Shown here: piece after piece, positions 57,366 to 64,000 of the stretch
How the letters are laid out: every line of letters begins with the position of its first letter
Numbering within the stretch: position 1 is the first letter of the stretch
NCBI GenBank assembly: GCA_021839245.1
Contig: JAKCBQ010000006.1
Location: 1 to 64,000, forward strand
Length of the DNA stretch: 64,000 nucleotides
Direction of reading: 5' to 3'
Origin: Pseudomonadota bacterium
GTDB taxonomy: Bacteria > Pseudomonadota > Gammaproteobacteria > JAKAQQ01
Made by a program: the position numbers and the translations under genes
Notes under the pieces: generated by a model
What the model was told of the DNA's origin: nothing
What the model saw: the letters and a program-made list of their open reading frames with translations, nothing else
Databases searched by the model: none

Positions 57366-59810
57366 ATGTTCGATTCGATCTTCGCCTCCGTCAGGCAACT
57401 CTTCAAATCCCTCGCGCACTGGAACCCGGAAAGCCGCTTTCTCCTGACGTTCGCGGTCACCCTCGGGCTCGGCATCGCCGCCAACCTGGCGGTCTTCTCC
57501 GTGCTCGATGCCTATCTCTTCCACCCCTTGCCCTACCCGCAAAGCCGAAGGCTGGTCATGGTCTACACGACCACACGGAAGTTTCCGATCCAAGCGTTAT
57601 CCGCAACAGCCTATCGCCAACTGCGCCGGGCCCCCGTCTTCACGGACTCGGGGCTGATCCGGCTTGAGAACACAGCCATTGTCCGGCTGCATCCGGGAAG
57701 CCAGCCTCGCCTATTGACCACGGGCTTCGTCACGGCATCGATCTTTCCGACCCTCGGCATGGTTCCCTTGATCGGAAACTGGATGAGCCCCCAGGCCGAT
57801 GAACCGGACGGCCCCCGCGAGGCGCTCTTGAGCGCGGCCCTCTGGCGCCGTGCCTACGGGCAAGATCCGCACGTGCTCGGGCAACCCATCACCGTCAACG
57901 GCCACAGCTACACCATCATGGGCGTCATGCCTGGGCGCTTCGCTTTTCCCACCCGGCAGACGGGCCTCTGGCTCTCCACGAGACTCAAACCGGCTCATTT
58001 CAGAAACCCGTTCGACCGCGTGGATGCGATGATGCTGGCCCGGCTCGCTCCGGGGATCACCCGTGAACACCTGCGGGAAGCCTTGGCCCTGGAGTTTCGC
58101 CAGTTGATGCGAAAGGCCGAACCCATACTGCAGAACCTGGTCCAGAAAGTCGACGGACGCGCCGATGCCTTCTCCCTCCGTCACTGGCTGGTCGGCTCCA
58201 CCGGCAAGCGGCTTCTCGTCATCCAGCTGGGTGCGGGACTTTTGTTCTTTCTCGCGTTGGCGAGCCTCGCCAATCTGGCACTGGTCCGAAGTCTCGGGCG
58301 TCATGCGGAAGACGCGCTCCGCGCGGCGGTTGGCGCGAGCAGACGCGACCTCCTTGCGGCCAGCGCAGGGGAGGCACTCGTCCTCGCGAGTGTGGCCACA
58401 CTCGTGGCCTGGCCCTTGGCCCGCTGGGGCACACACGCCTTCGTGACCTTCGGCATCGCCTCGCACCGGAGCGCCTTCGAGGCCCATCAGGGACTTGGCC
58501 GCTGGATCCTCGTCTGGATCCTGGCTGGGCTGCTCAGCTTTCTCCTTCTCGGGCTGCCACGGATTCTCCTATTGCGGGGAAATCCTCGGTCACTGCTCGC
58601 CGGCGGCACGCGCATCGCCGGATCCGGTCGCGTGGGCCGCATCCGCACCGGGCTCAGCGTGGCCCAGATCACGCTTGCCGTGCTGCTCCTCATCACGACC
58701 CTGTTCATCGGACTCTCGCTCAACCAAATGCTGACCAAAAACCTCGGTTTCAATCTCCAGAATCTCGACGTCGGCCAGATTGTCGTTCCGCGGCAGGATG
58801 ATCACCGCTGGAGCACGTTCAAGACGGTCGAAGGGAGGCTGACCGAGGCCCTACAACACCTTCCAGCCGGTCTGTCCACCGCGATCGGGCGCAATGTCCC
58901 GCCCCTGAGCGGGACCAACAGCTTGTTTGCGGCGGGCGCGCATTACACTTCAGGCGGCCGTCATGTCCTCGCAAGCGACGTCGCGGTCGGCCCCGGAACC
59001 CTCACCCTCATGGGCGTGCACCTGCTTTCCGGACGCCTGATCGATGCCGCGGACATTGCCGAAAATGCCCACGTCGCGGTCGTGGACCGGAGATTCGCAA
59101 AACGGCTTTTTGGGACCACCCGCGTCCTCGGCAAGCTCATCACGGGGTACAACGGGGCGACCCGGATCGTGGGCGTTGTGGGGAGTATCCGGGACCGGTT
59201 CATCCCGAGCATGCGTTCCAGGCAGGGAACCGTGTTTTTTACGGACAACCAAAAGAGCTTTCCGCTCGGTGTCCGGGCCATCGATATCCTGATCCGCTCC
59301 CGGGAATCCAGTTCCCTGGTCGAGCGCACGCTCAAGGCCGAACTCCACCGGAGGCTCCCGAATCTCGTTCTGTCCCACTTCGAACCCATGCATCGCCGGG
59401 TTACGCAGGCGCTCCGTGGCACCTCCGCCCTGGTCACCCTCCTCGGAACCTTCGGCCTCCTCGCGCTACTTTTGGCGAGTGTGGGCACCTTCGGCGTGAT
59501 CGCCTACCTCGTCGGTATGCGTGAGCGCGAGTTCGCGGTCCGGGAATCCCTCGGTGCCACCCCCGCCAGGGTCATCCAGCTGATCCTGAGACAGGGGCTC
59601 TGGATCTGGGTCCTCGGGAGCACGCTTGGCATCGTCGGCGCCTGGTGGGCGATCCTGCTACTCGAACACCGGTTCTACGGGATCCAGGCCCCCATGCCAC
59701 TGGTTTATGGTCTCCCGGTGCTCGGGGTCGGGCTTGTCGTCTTCTGCGCCTGCGCGCTACCTGCGCTCCGCTTGCGCCACCTCCAACTTTCCAGCGTGCT
59801 CCGGTCTTGA
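57366..59810 (+). CDS. ADOP-type ABC transporter permease (duplicated MacB/FtsX), without ATPase nearby
   Basis: 814 residues. It opens LLTFAVTLGLGIAANLAVFS, then a periplasmic core domain (about 60-260, YGQDPHVLGQPITVNGHSYT, MGVMPGRFAFP), a first FtsX block (LLVIQLGAGLLFFLALASLA), a second core (about 430-640, LGKLITGYNGATRIVGVVG) and a second FtsX block ending in ALRLRHLQLSSVLRS. This is the 'Acidobacterial duplicated orphan permease' layout. These are often found without their ATPase and are thought to move peptides or stress the envelope; the substrate here is unknown. The N-terminal PadR-linked part is absent. Confidence 0.85.
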   Translation: MFDSIFASVRQLFKSLAHWNPESRFLLTFAVTLGLGIAANLAVFSVLDAYLFHPLPYPQSRRLVMVYTTTRKFPIQALSATAYRQLRRAPVFTDSGLIRLENTAIVRLHPGSQPRLLTTGFVTASIFPTLGMVPLIGNWMSPQADEPDGPREALLSAALWRRAYGQDPHVLGQPITVNGHSYTIMGVMPGRFAFPTRQTGLWLSTRLKPAHFRNPFDRVDAMMLARLAPGITREHLREALALEFRQLMRKAEPILQNLVQKVDGRADAFSLRHWLVGSTGKRLLVIQLGAGLLFFLALASLANLALVRSLGRHAEDALRAAVGASRRDLLAASAGEALVLASVATLVAWPLARWGTHAFVTFGIASHRSAFEAHQGLGRWILVWILAGLLSFLLLGLPRILLLRGNPRSLLAGGTRIAGSGRVGRIRTGLSVAQITLAVLLLITTLFIGLSLNQMLTKNLGFNLQNLDVGQIVVPRQDDHRWSTFKTVEGRLTEALQHLPAGLSTAIGRNVPPLSGTNSLFAAGAHYTSGGRHVLASDVAVGPGTLTLMGVHLLSGRLIDAADIAENAHVAVVDRRFAKRLFGTTRVLGKLITGYNGATRIVGVVGSIRDRFIPSMRSRQGTVFFTDNQKSFPLGVRAIDILIRSRESSSLVERTLKAELHRRLPNLVLSHFEPMHRRVTQALRGTSALVTLLGTFGLLALLLASVGTFGVIAYLVGMREREFAVRESLGATPARVIQLILRQGLWIWVLGSTLGIVGAWWAILLLEHRFYGIQAPMPLVYGLPVLGVGLVVFCACALPALRLRHLQLSSVLRS

Positions 59811-60418
59811 AAACGCCAGGATTCTGAGCGAAGGTCCAGACCCACGAGGCGATGTCCTGATCAGGTTCCGGATCATGACCTGAAATCGCCAGCGGATCCG
59901 GGTCTGCGAGTCGCGTATAGACCGAAAGAAGAAAACTCCCTACGGGATATTGCGCAGCACAAGACCTGGCCAGAGAATTTCACCGCACCGGGCGGCAATC
60001 AGATCCGGGGTGGTGGGGAACGGTGCTCTGGGGACACCGGCTCATGAGACCGACAGCGATGCCATCAGGATCCTCGACGAGAGCGTACCTTCGCGTTGAC
60101 CCGCAGTTCAAATTGAACATGCTGGCGAACAACATCGTTCAGATGAGCCGAATGCCAACGGTAGTTCCCAACGGCGGTTCCCGAATTTGCAGTTCAAGAG
60201 GCCCGATGATGCGAGAAATCGAGCGGTCAGGACGCGACCACGCCGGTTCCCGGATCTCAAGGCACGGACCGGAAGTGCGGAATCGGTGATCAGCAGCACG
60301 TTCACGATGCAAAGTTCTCGCTCAGAGTGGAAATTTCCAACAGCCAGTTATGGAACCCGGCGGAGTGTTTGAAATCCGGAGGCGCAATGACACCCGAGTC
60401 GGGGGGGCTCCCGCACCG
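59811..60418. other. 608-bp stretch with a duplicated VOC-gene fragment and no intact gene
   Basis: The first 160 bases follow the ADOP gene. Then comes a 120-bp copy of the end of the VOC-family gene. The rest contains short repeated words (TTGAACTGC and GAACCGCC types) and no gene I recognise. Confidence 0.5.
59972..60091 (-). repeat. 120-bp copy of the VOC gene 3' end
   Basis: It aligns gaplessly to 61786-61905 with about 9 differences (roughly 92% identity). It holds the last 30 codons of the VOC gene in the same orientation, including its TGA, plus 27 bases downstream. Homology ends abruptly at 60091. Confidence 0.85.
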
Positions 60419-61759
60419 TCAGTCCCCGTGACGGTGTGTCGGGCAGCTCCAATCCAGCACGGGGGCGGGGATTGTCTTTCCATTCATGGAAACGGCAACG
60501 GTGCTTGGAAGCCAGTGCGCGGCACCGACGGTCATTGTCCACCGAGACTCACCGGATGCGTGGTTGATGTGAACGGGCAACTCCACGAAGGCCCTTGGCT
60601 CCCCAGATCCGGCTATCTCAAGGAGGAGCATGCCGGGAGTTACGAAGCGCATGTTCGTCACGAAACGGTTCACCGGGATGGGCACCGAGGCGGCAAGATG
60701 CCACGGGAGCGTGTGGAGACGGTCGTTACGATCGCGCCCGCCGTGGCCCCGCGGCCGCAAGAGATCCAGCGTCGAGCCCGCCGGGGATCGATGGACGAGC
60801 AGAAGACCGCGCCCGTGCGGCAGCCAGGCGATCGCGTAGGTGAACCTCGTCAGCCGGTATTGACGCGCGTTATACCCTTTGACCATATTGACCCGCACGA
60901 GTCCTGTCGACTTGTTGACAAGGGTGGCGGAAAAGCCGTAATACTGCCCTTGCCACTGCACTCGCAAGAAATCTTCACCACCCGAAAGGAACATCTCTTC
61001 GCTCATGCCATTGGGCAAAAAGACTTCGAGGCCAACGCTGTTTTTGTAACCTACAACTTTCACTACAAAACTCGGATCACCAGGTATTGCTGTACTGTTC
61101 CCCTTTGTCAAAGTAAAAGAATGGACGGGCTTTTTCCCTGCAAATTCCGATACGTAGTAAACTCCTCGCCCATCGATCGAGACCCCGCGACGCACACAGG
61201 CCACGGTGTGACGGTGGCGGCGCATGGCGCAGCCGTAGCCGTAGGCCGCCCTACCGATCATGCGGCCTCCGCTCAAGCCGTTCCCGATGCGATGGAACTC
61301 GAGGCGCGAATTCCAGGGGCTGATGTGCTTGTTCAGGCGCAACACGTGGTTGGAGTTCCAGTACAACCCCATCAAGGCACCCAGCGCAGCATAGTGCGCG
61401 ACAACGTGGGCCTCGTCCTTGGCCGTATAGATAGGAAACGGTATCTGCTTGCCCTCGGCGTTCGCAACCCAGTAGTGGGTGTTGTTGAAAGCACTCTCCC
61501 TCACGTAGGCCACTCTCTTGCCGTCGGGGGCGAGGGCAACCTCCACCTTGGCCGTGCCGTCCGACGTGAAGCGCGTCAAGACGGTGCCCGAGGGGCTCAC
61601 GAGATAGAGATCGTTGGCCACCGACACCAGGGCGTTGCAGACGGGCGATCTCTGTTGAGCGGCCGAGGCCGCGGTCGACAGGAGACCGAGCAACACACCT
61701 GTGCCCAGGACCGCGATCGTAGGGAGAAAGCCGGTTTTGCGATTCATGGACTCTTTCAT
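60419..61759 (-). CDS. Secreted protein of unknown function, beta-propeller-like
   Basis: 446 residues; ATG with GAGG at 7 bases. Sec signal peptide (TIAVLGTGVLLGLLSTAASA, cleavage after ASA). The N-terminal part has a TolB/WD-like repeat VALAPDGKRVAYVRESAFNN after LYLVSPSGTVLTRFTSDGTA. A later stretch, WLPHGRGLLLVHRSPAGSTL, looks like another blade. Cysteines at PVCNALV, YGYGCAMRR, TVACVRR and DWSCPTHR could form disulfides. No family is recognised. It is flanked by the two 120-bp repeats. Confidence 0.6.
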   Translation of the reverse strand: MKESMNRKTGFLPTIAVLGTGVLLGLLSTAASAAQQRSPVCNALVSVANDLYLVSPSGTVLTRFTSDGTAKVEVALAPDGKRVAYVRESAFNNTHYWVANAEGKQIPFPIYTAKDEAHVVAHYAALGALMGLYWNSNHVLRLNKHISPWNSRLEFHRIGNGLSGGRMIGRAAYGYGCAMRRHRHTVACVRRGVSIDGRGVYYVSEFAGKKPVHSFTLTKGNSTAIPGDPSFVVKVVGYKNSVGLEVFLPNGMSEEMFLSGGEDFLRVQWQGQYYGFSATLVNKSTGLVRVNMVKGYNARQYRLTRFTYAIAWLPHGRGLLLVHRSPAGSTLDLLRPRGHGGRDRNDRLHTLPWHLAASVPIPVNRFVTNMRFVTPGMLLLEIAGSGEPRAFVELPVHINHASGESRWTMTVGAAHWLPSTVAVSMNGKTIPAPVLDWSCPTHRHGD

Positions 61760-61785
61760 GATAGATCCTCAATTCCCGTAGCTTT

Positions 61786-61905
61786 AGAGAAATTCACCCC
61801 ACCGGGCGGCGATCAGATCGGGGGTGGTGGGGACCGGTGCTCTGGGGACACCGGACTCATGAGACCGACAGCGATGCCATCAGGATCCTCGACGACGGCG
61901 TATCT
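61786..61905 (-). repeat. 120-bp parent copy at the VOC gene end
   Basis: The intact source of the fragment at 59972-60091. The copies are direct repeats enclosing the secreted-protein gene, 1814 bases apart start to start. Confidence 0.85.
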
Positions 61906-62271
61906 TGCACCCCAGACGGCGTCGTAGGGCGGCTGAAGACCGGGATGTCCCGCGCCGGTGAGATCGGCATACACGGCATCGACCGCATCGCGCGACGGCA
62001 GACTGAATCCCACAACGACCTTGCCTCTGAGGCCGTCCTGTCCCTGCCAACCGGTGTTCCAGCGTTGCGCGAACGCCATGCTGTCGATATCGAGTCCCAG
62101 CGTCGAACCCGTCTCGTGGCTCACGGCAGTCACATGATGAATTCCGCTTGCGGTCCGCCAAATGCGATCCTCGGCTATCTCGACACCGAGCCGCCGATAA
62201 AACGCAATCGATGCCTCCGGGTTGCCGCTGACGATGTTGATTTGATCAAGCCTCGGACGGCTCTGGGCCAT
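61813..62271 (-). CDS. VOC-superfamily (glyoxalase-like) protein
   Basis: The start ATG 62271 has AAGGAG 8 bases upstream and gives 152 residues. Two betaalphabetabetabeta units: LDQINIVSGNPEASIAFYRR LGVEIAED-type opening, and VVGFSLPSRDAVDAVYADLT leading to ARYAVVEDPDGIAVGLMSPV. The ending is the standard metal-ligand strand. Such proteins include glyoxalases, dioxygenases and resistance proteins; no substrate can be named. Confidence 0.85.
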   Translation of the reverse strand: MAQSRPRLDQINIVSGNPEASIAFYRRLGVEIAEDRIWRTASGIHHVTAVSHETGSTLGLDIDSMAFAQRWNTGWQGQDGLRGKVVVGFSLPSRDAVDAVYADLTGAGHPGLQPPYDAVWGARYAVVEDPDGIAVGLMSPVSPEHRSPPPPI

Positions 62272-62494
62272 GGGAGTCACTCCTTTCAAAGAGTCGGGTA
62301 GTGCGTGCGATACAGGATAGCGCAGTGGTGCTGGATGCCAACCAAAGCGCACTTAGGTTACCAGCGGCTCTCAAGGGTACGTTTTGAAACACCGCCCTGT
62401 CCCGTTCGAATCAAGGGCTTGCGTGTTTCAGATGCGGCGGCGCTGCTCCGCGTGGAGCGCGTGACGTAGTATCAGGCATTACAGAAAACCATCT

Positions 62495-62520
62495 CCTAAG
62501 GAACCTCTGATTTATTTGCC
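62495..62520 (+). mobile_element. Solo IS5-type terminal end
   Basis: A 26-base sequence starting CCTAAGGAACCTCTG matches the right end of the IS5 remnant at 38858-38883 (reverse strand) with a single difference, including the CTAA target-like tetranucleotide before GGAA. No transposase follows; interior similarity fades after the 26 bases. A second GGAACCTC occurs 37 bases later. Confidence 0.6.
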
Positions 62521-62542
62521 CAAAGGACGGACATAAGGAACC

Positions 62543-63034
62543 TCAGGGCACGTCGTGGCCGATGTGCTCGAGTTCCCGACGCAGCCGCAGCGGATCCTCG
62601 ATCAGCCATTGGGCGACCGGAAGCTCCAAGAGGGCCTCGATACGTTGGCGCAGGATGCGATAGGTCGTGACGAAGGCCGCCTCGATCTCGGCTTCCGTCC
62701 CCAGGACGTCGGCGGGATCGTCCATCCCCCAGTGGGCGCGCAGGGCCGGGCCCAGATAGGCAGGACACGCCTCGCCGGCCGCACGTGCACAGACGGTGAT
62801 GACGATGTCCGGGATGCGGTCGAGATCGTCCCAGGATTTGCTGGCGAGGCCCGCGATGGAGAAACCTTCTTGCCGGAGCAGAGCGAGGGCGCGAGGATGC
62901 ACAGCCCCCCGCGGATGGCTGCCGGCGCTCTCGGCGTGGAGCCGACCCCGCGCGAGGCCGTTCAGGACGGCCTCGGCCAGAATGGAACGGCACGAGTTGC
63001 CGGTACAAAGAAACAGGATCTCTGGAACGCTCAT
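62543..63034 (-). CDS. ArsC-like protein of the low-molecular-weight phosphatase fold
   Basis: The ATG 63034 gives 163 residues; an in-frame upstream extension reaches into the tRNA and is rejected. P-loop C-x5-R: EILFLCTGNSCRSILAEAVL (Cys10, Arg16). SHPRGAVHPRALALLRQEGF and DIVITVCARAAGEACPAYLG carry the second redox cysteines; HWGMDDPAD is the family's Asp loop. This is the arsenate reductase branch that uses thioredoxin or glutaredoxin. No arsR or efflux gene is adjacent. Confidence 0.9.
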   Translation of the reverse strand: MSVPEILFLCTGNSCRSILAEAVLNGLARGRLHAESAGSHPRGAVHPRALALLRQEGFSIAGLASKSWDDLDRIPDIVITVCARAAGEACPAYLGPALRAHWGMDDPADVLGTEAEIEAAFVTTYRILRQRIEALLELPVAQWLIEDPLRLRRELEHIGHDVP

Positions 63035-63132
63035 GCTCGCCTGTCCGGACTCCTCTTGGACAGCCCCGCCGGCCTCGTTGCAGCAGGCACGATTTTCTGA
63101 ATCCTGTGACTCGCCGTGGCGTTGTCGATAGG

Positions 63133-63217
63133 TGGTGCCGACGGTGAGACTCGAACTCACACAGCTTTCGCCACCGCCCCCTCAAGACGGCGTGTCTACC
63201 AATTCCACCACGTCGGC
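63133..63217 (-). tRNA. tRNA-Leu (anticodon GAG)
   Basis: 85 bases on the minus strand, with acceptor GCCGACG/CGTCGGC, anticodon arm CCGTC-TTGAGGG-GGCGG (anticodon GAG), a long variable arm and T-arm TGTGAG-TTCGAGT-CTCAC; CCA is encoded. It follows secG by 56 bases, the usual tpiA-secG-tRNA-Leu order. Its 3' end faces the accessory region. Confidence 0.96.
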
Positions 63218-63273
63218 ATGGACGTGAAATTTACACCAAATCGCCCCACCCGGTTGGATTGCGCCAACGAGGG

Positions 63274-63663
63274 TCAGCGGGTCTTGCCGGACTTCGCCGG
63301 AGCCTGGGCGGGAACGGGAGCAGGCCCCAGATCCTTGCCGGCCGCGGGCGGGCGTAGGGGAAGGGCCGGGGCTTTCCTATGAACCACGGTGCTCGTGCTC
63401 TTCAGAAGGGCCGTGGGAGCCCTGTGGATCTGCTGCTCGATGAGATAGCTCAGCCCGATGCAATTGAGGAAGAAGAGGGTCGCGAGGATGGCCGTCGTGC
63501 GGCTGAGGAAAGTGGCCGATCCGCCGGCGCCGAAAACGCTTCCCGAAGCCCCGGCCCCGAAGCCGGCACCGGCGTCGGCGCCCTTGCCGTGCTGGAGGAG
63601 GACGAGTCCCACCAGCACGATGCAAAGAACGACCTGAAGAGCGGTCAGGATCGAGACGAGCAT
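63274..63663 (-). CDS. secG: Preprotein translocase subunit SecG
   Basis: The ATG 63663 has GGGAG upstream and gives 129 residues. Two membrane helices flank the SecG loop: LTALQVVLCIVLVGLVLLQH, GKGADAGAGFGAGASGSVFG, then FLSRTTAILATLFFLNCIGL. The C-terminus is an Ala/Pro/Lys-rich tail. It aids SecYE. It lies 16 bases after tpiA. Confidence 0.95.
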   Translation of the reverse strand: MLVSILTALQVVLCIVLVGLVLLQHGKGADAGAGFGAGASGSVFGAGGSATFLSRTTAILATLFFLNCIGLSYLIEQQIHRAPTALLKSTSTVVHRKAPALPLRPPAAGKDLGPAPVPAQAPAKSGKTR

Positions 63664-63679
63664 GCAACAATCTCCCTTT

Positions 63680-64000
63680 TCAGTCCTGTGGCCGCTCCCG
63701 GTCGTGCCAGGCGCGGCAGATCGCGTGAAATTCATCGACGTCGCGGGACGCGCCGCCCACCAGGAGGCCATCGACGTCCTCGAGGGCGCGGAGCTCCCGC
63801 GCCTGCAGGGCCCGCACGCTTCCGCCGTAGAGGATGGGCGTCCGGTCTGCCATTGTAGCATCGTGCGCACGCAGGCGACGGCGAAGAAGCGCATGCACGG
63901 AGGCGACGTCTTCCGGGCCGGCCGGCCGGCCGCTGCCGATCGCCCAGAGGGGCTCGTAAGCCAGATGGAGCTCCGGACTCTCCACCCCAAGCGGCCCGAG
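63680..64000 (-). CDS. tpiA: Triosephosphate isomerase, C-terminal part (runs off the window)
   Basis: About 107 residues. LAYEPLWAIGSGRPAGPEDV holds the catalytic Glu; TPILYGGSVRALQARELRAL and DVDGLLVGGASRDVDEF are the phosphate loop and ending. The N-terminal 140 residues lie beyond base 64000. Reversibly converts glyceraldehyde-3-phosphate and dihydroxyacetone phosphate. Confidence 0.95.
   Translation of the reverse strand, partial: LGPLGVESPELHLAYEPLWAIGSGRPAGPEDVASVHALLRRRLRAHDATMADRTPILYGGSVRALQARELRALEDVDGLLVGGASRDVDEFHAICRAWHDRERPQD

Noticed and set aside
60350-61927. 525-codon plus-strand frame opposite the secreted-protein gene
   Set aside because: The minus-strand frame has a signal peptide, ribosome site and blade motif; the plus frame has neither start signal nor domain.
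63133-63155. tRNA-Leu 3' end as attachment site of a genomic island
   Set aside because: The tRNA end faces the accessory region, but I found no second copy of its last bases and no integrase in the window.

Overview
The window is GC-rich DNA, tightly packed, with many GTG starts and 4-base stop/start overlaps. The housekeeping gene orders point to a gammaproteobacterium. From position 1007 to 9504 it carries ychF-pth-rplY-prs-tRNA-Gln-lolB-TPR facing hemA-prfA, the order known from Pseudomonas (PA4666-PA4673) except that ispE is absent. At 23-33 kb it carries mreBCD-mrdA-mrdB-mltB-rlpA-dacA-dat-lipB. No ribosomal RNA is present, so the genus cannot be fixed. A DsrE-type lipoprotein and the transsulfuration pair do not settle lifestyle.

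Layout. 1-9.5 kb: end of a solute-binding protein, a DsrE-type lipoprotein, then the translation and haem block. 9.5-13 kb: two methyltransferases, one fused to a 3-hydroxyisobutyrate-dehydrogenase-like domain, and a membrane protein. 13-20 kb: a small lipoprotein with promoter and terminator, an SseB-like protein, cystathionine gamma-synthase/lyase and beta-synthase, prmC, two membrane proteins and a ThiF/MoeB-type E1-like enzyme. 19.7-22.9 kb: gatCAB for indirect tRNA amidation. 23-33 kb: the elongasome and peptidoglycan cluster, then D-amino acid transaminase and lipB. 33.1-34.6 kb: rpsP-rimM-trmD. 34.9-35.5 kb: an isoprenylcysteine-methyltransferase-like membrane protein.

Accessory part. 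At 35.7-38.1 kb there is an unrecognised three-gene operon (TIGR04255-like protein, HTH protein, and a protein with an HDCD motif) with an operator-like repeat cluster upstream and a dead IS5-family element next to it. After parE comes a rubrerythrin, Fe-S protein and DUF3501 peroxide-stress cluster (41.0-43.4 kb). Between rubrerythrin and katG lies an island of about 10 kb. It is bounded by a direct 168-bp repeat and, inside that, by two inverted, decayed IS256-family copies. It encodes a type I restriction-modification operon with two extra genes: hsdM carrying its own HTH domain, hsdS, a NYN-domain nuclease-like gene, hsdR, and a small M48/YgjP-type metallopeptidase. The hsdM promoter has a palindromic operator across the predicted start of transcription, which suggests built-in autoregulation.

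56-63 kb is patchy: a small membrane protein, an orphan ADOP-type permease, an unrecognised secreted protein between two copies of a 120-bp repeat derived from a VOC-family gene, an IS5-type terminal remnant, an ArsC-like phosphatase-fold protein, then tRNA-Leu, secG and the end of tpiA. The most novel-looking items are the HTH-HsdM/NYN restriction operon with its nested repeats, the TIGR04255-HTH-HDCD operon, and the dehydrogenase-methyltransferase fusion.
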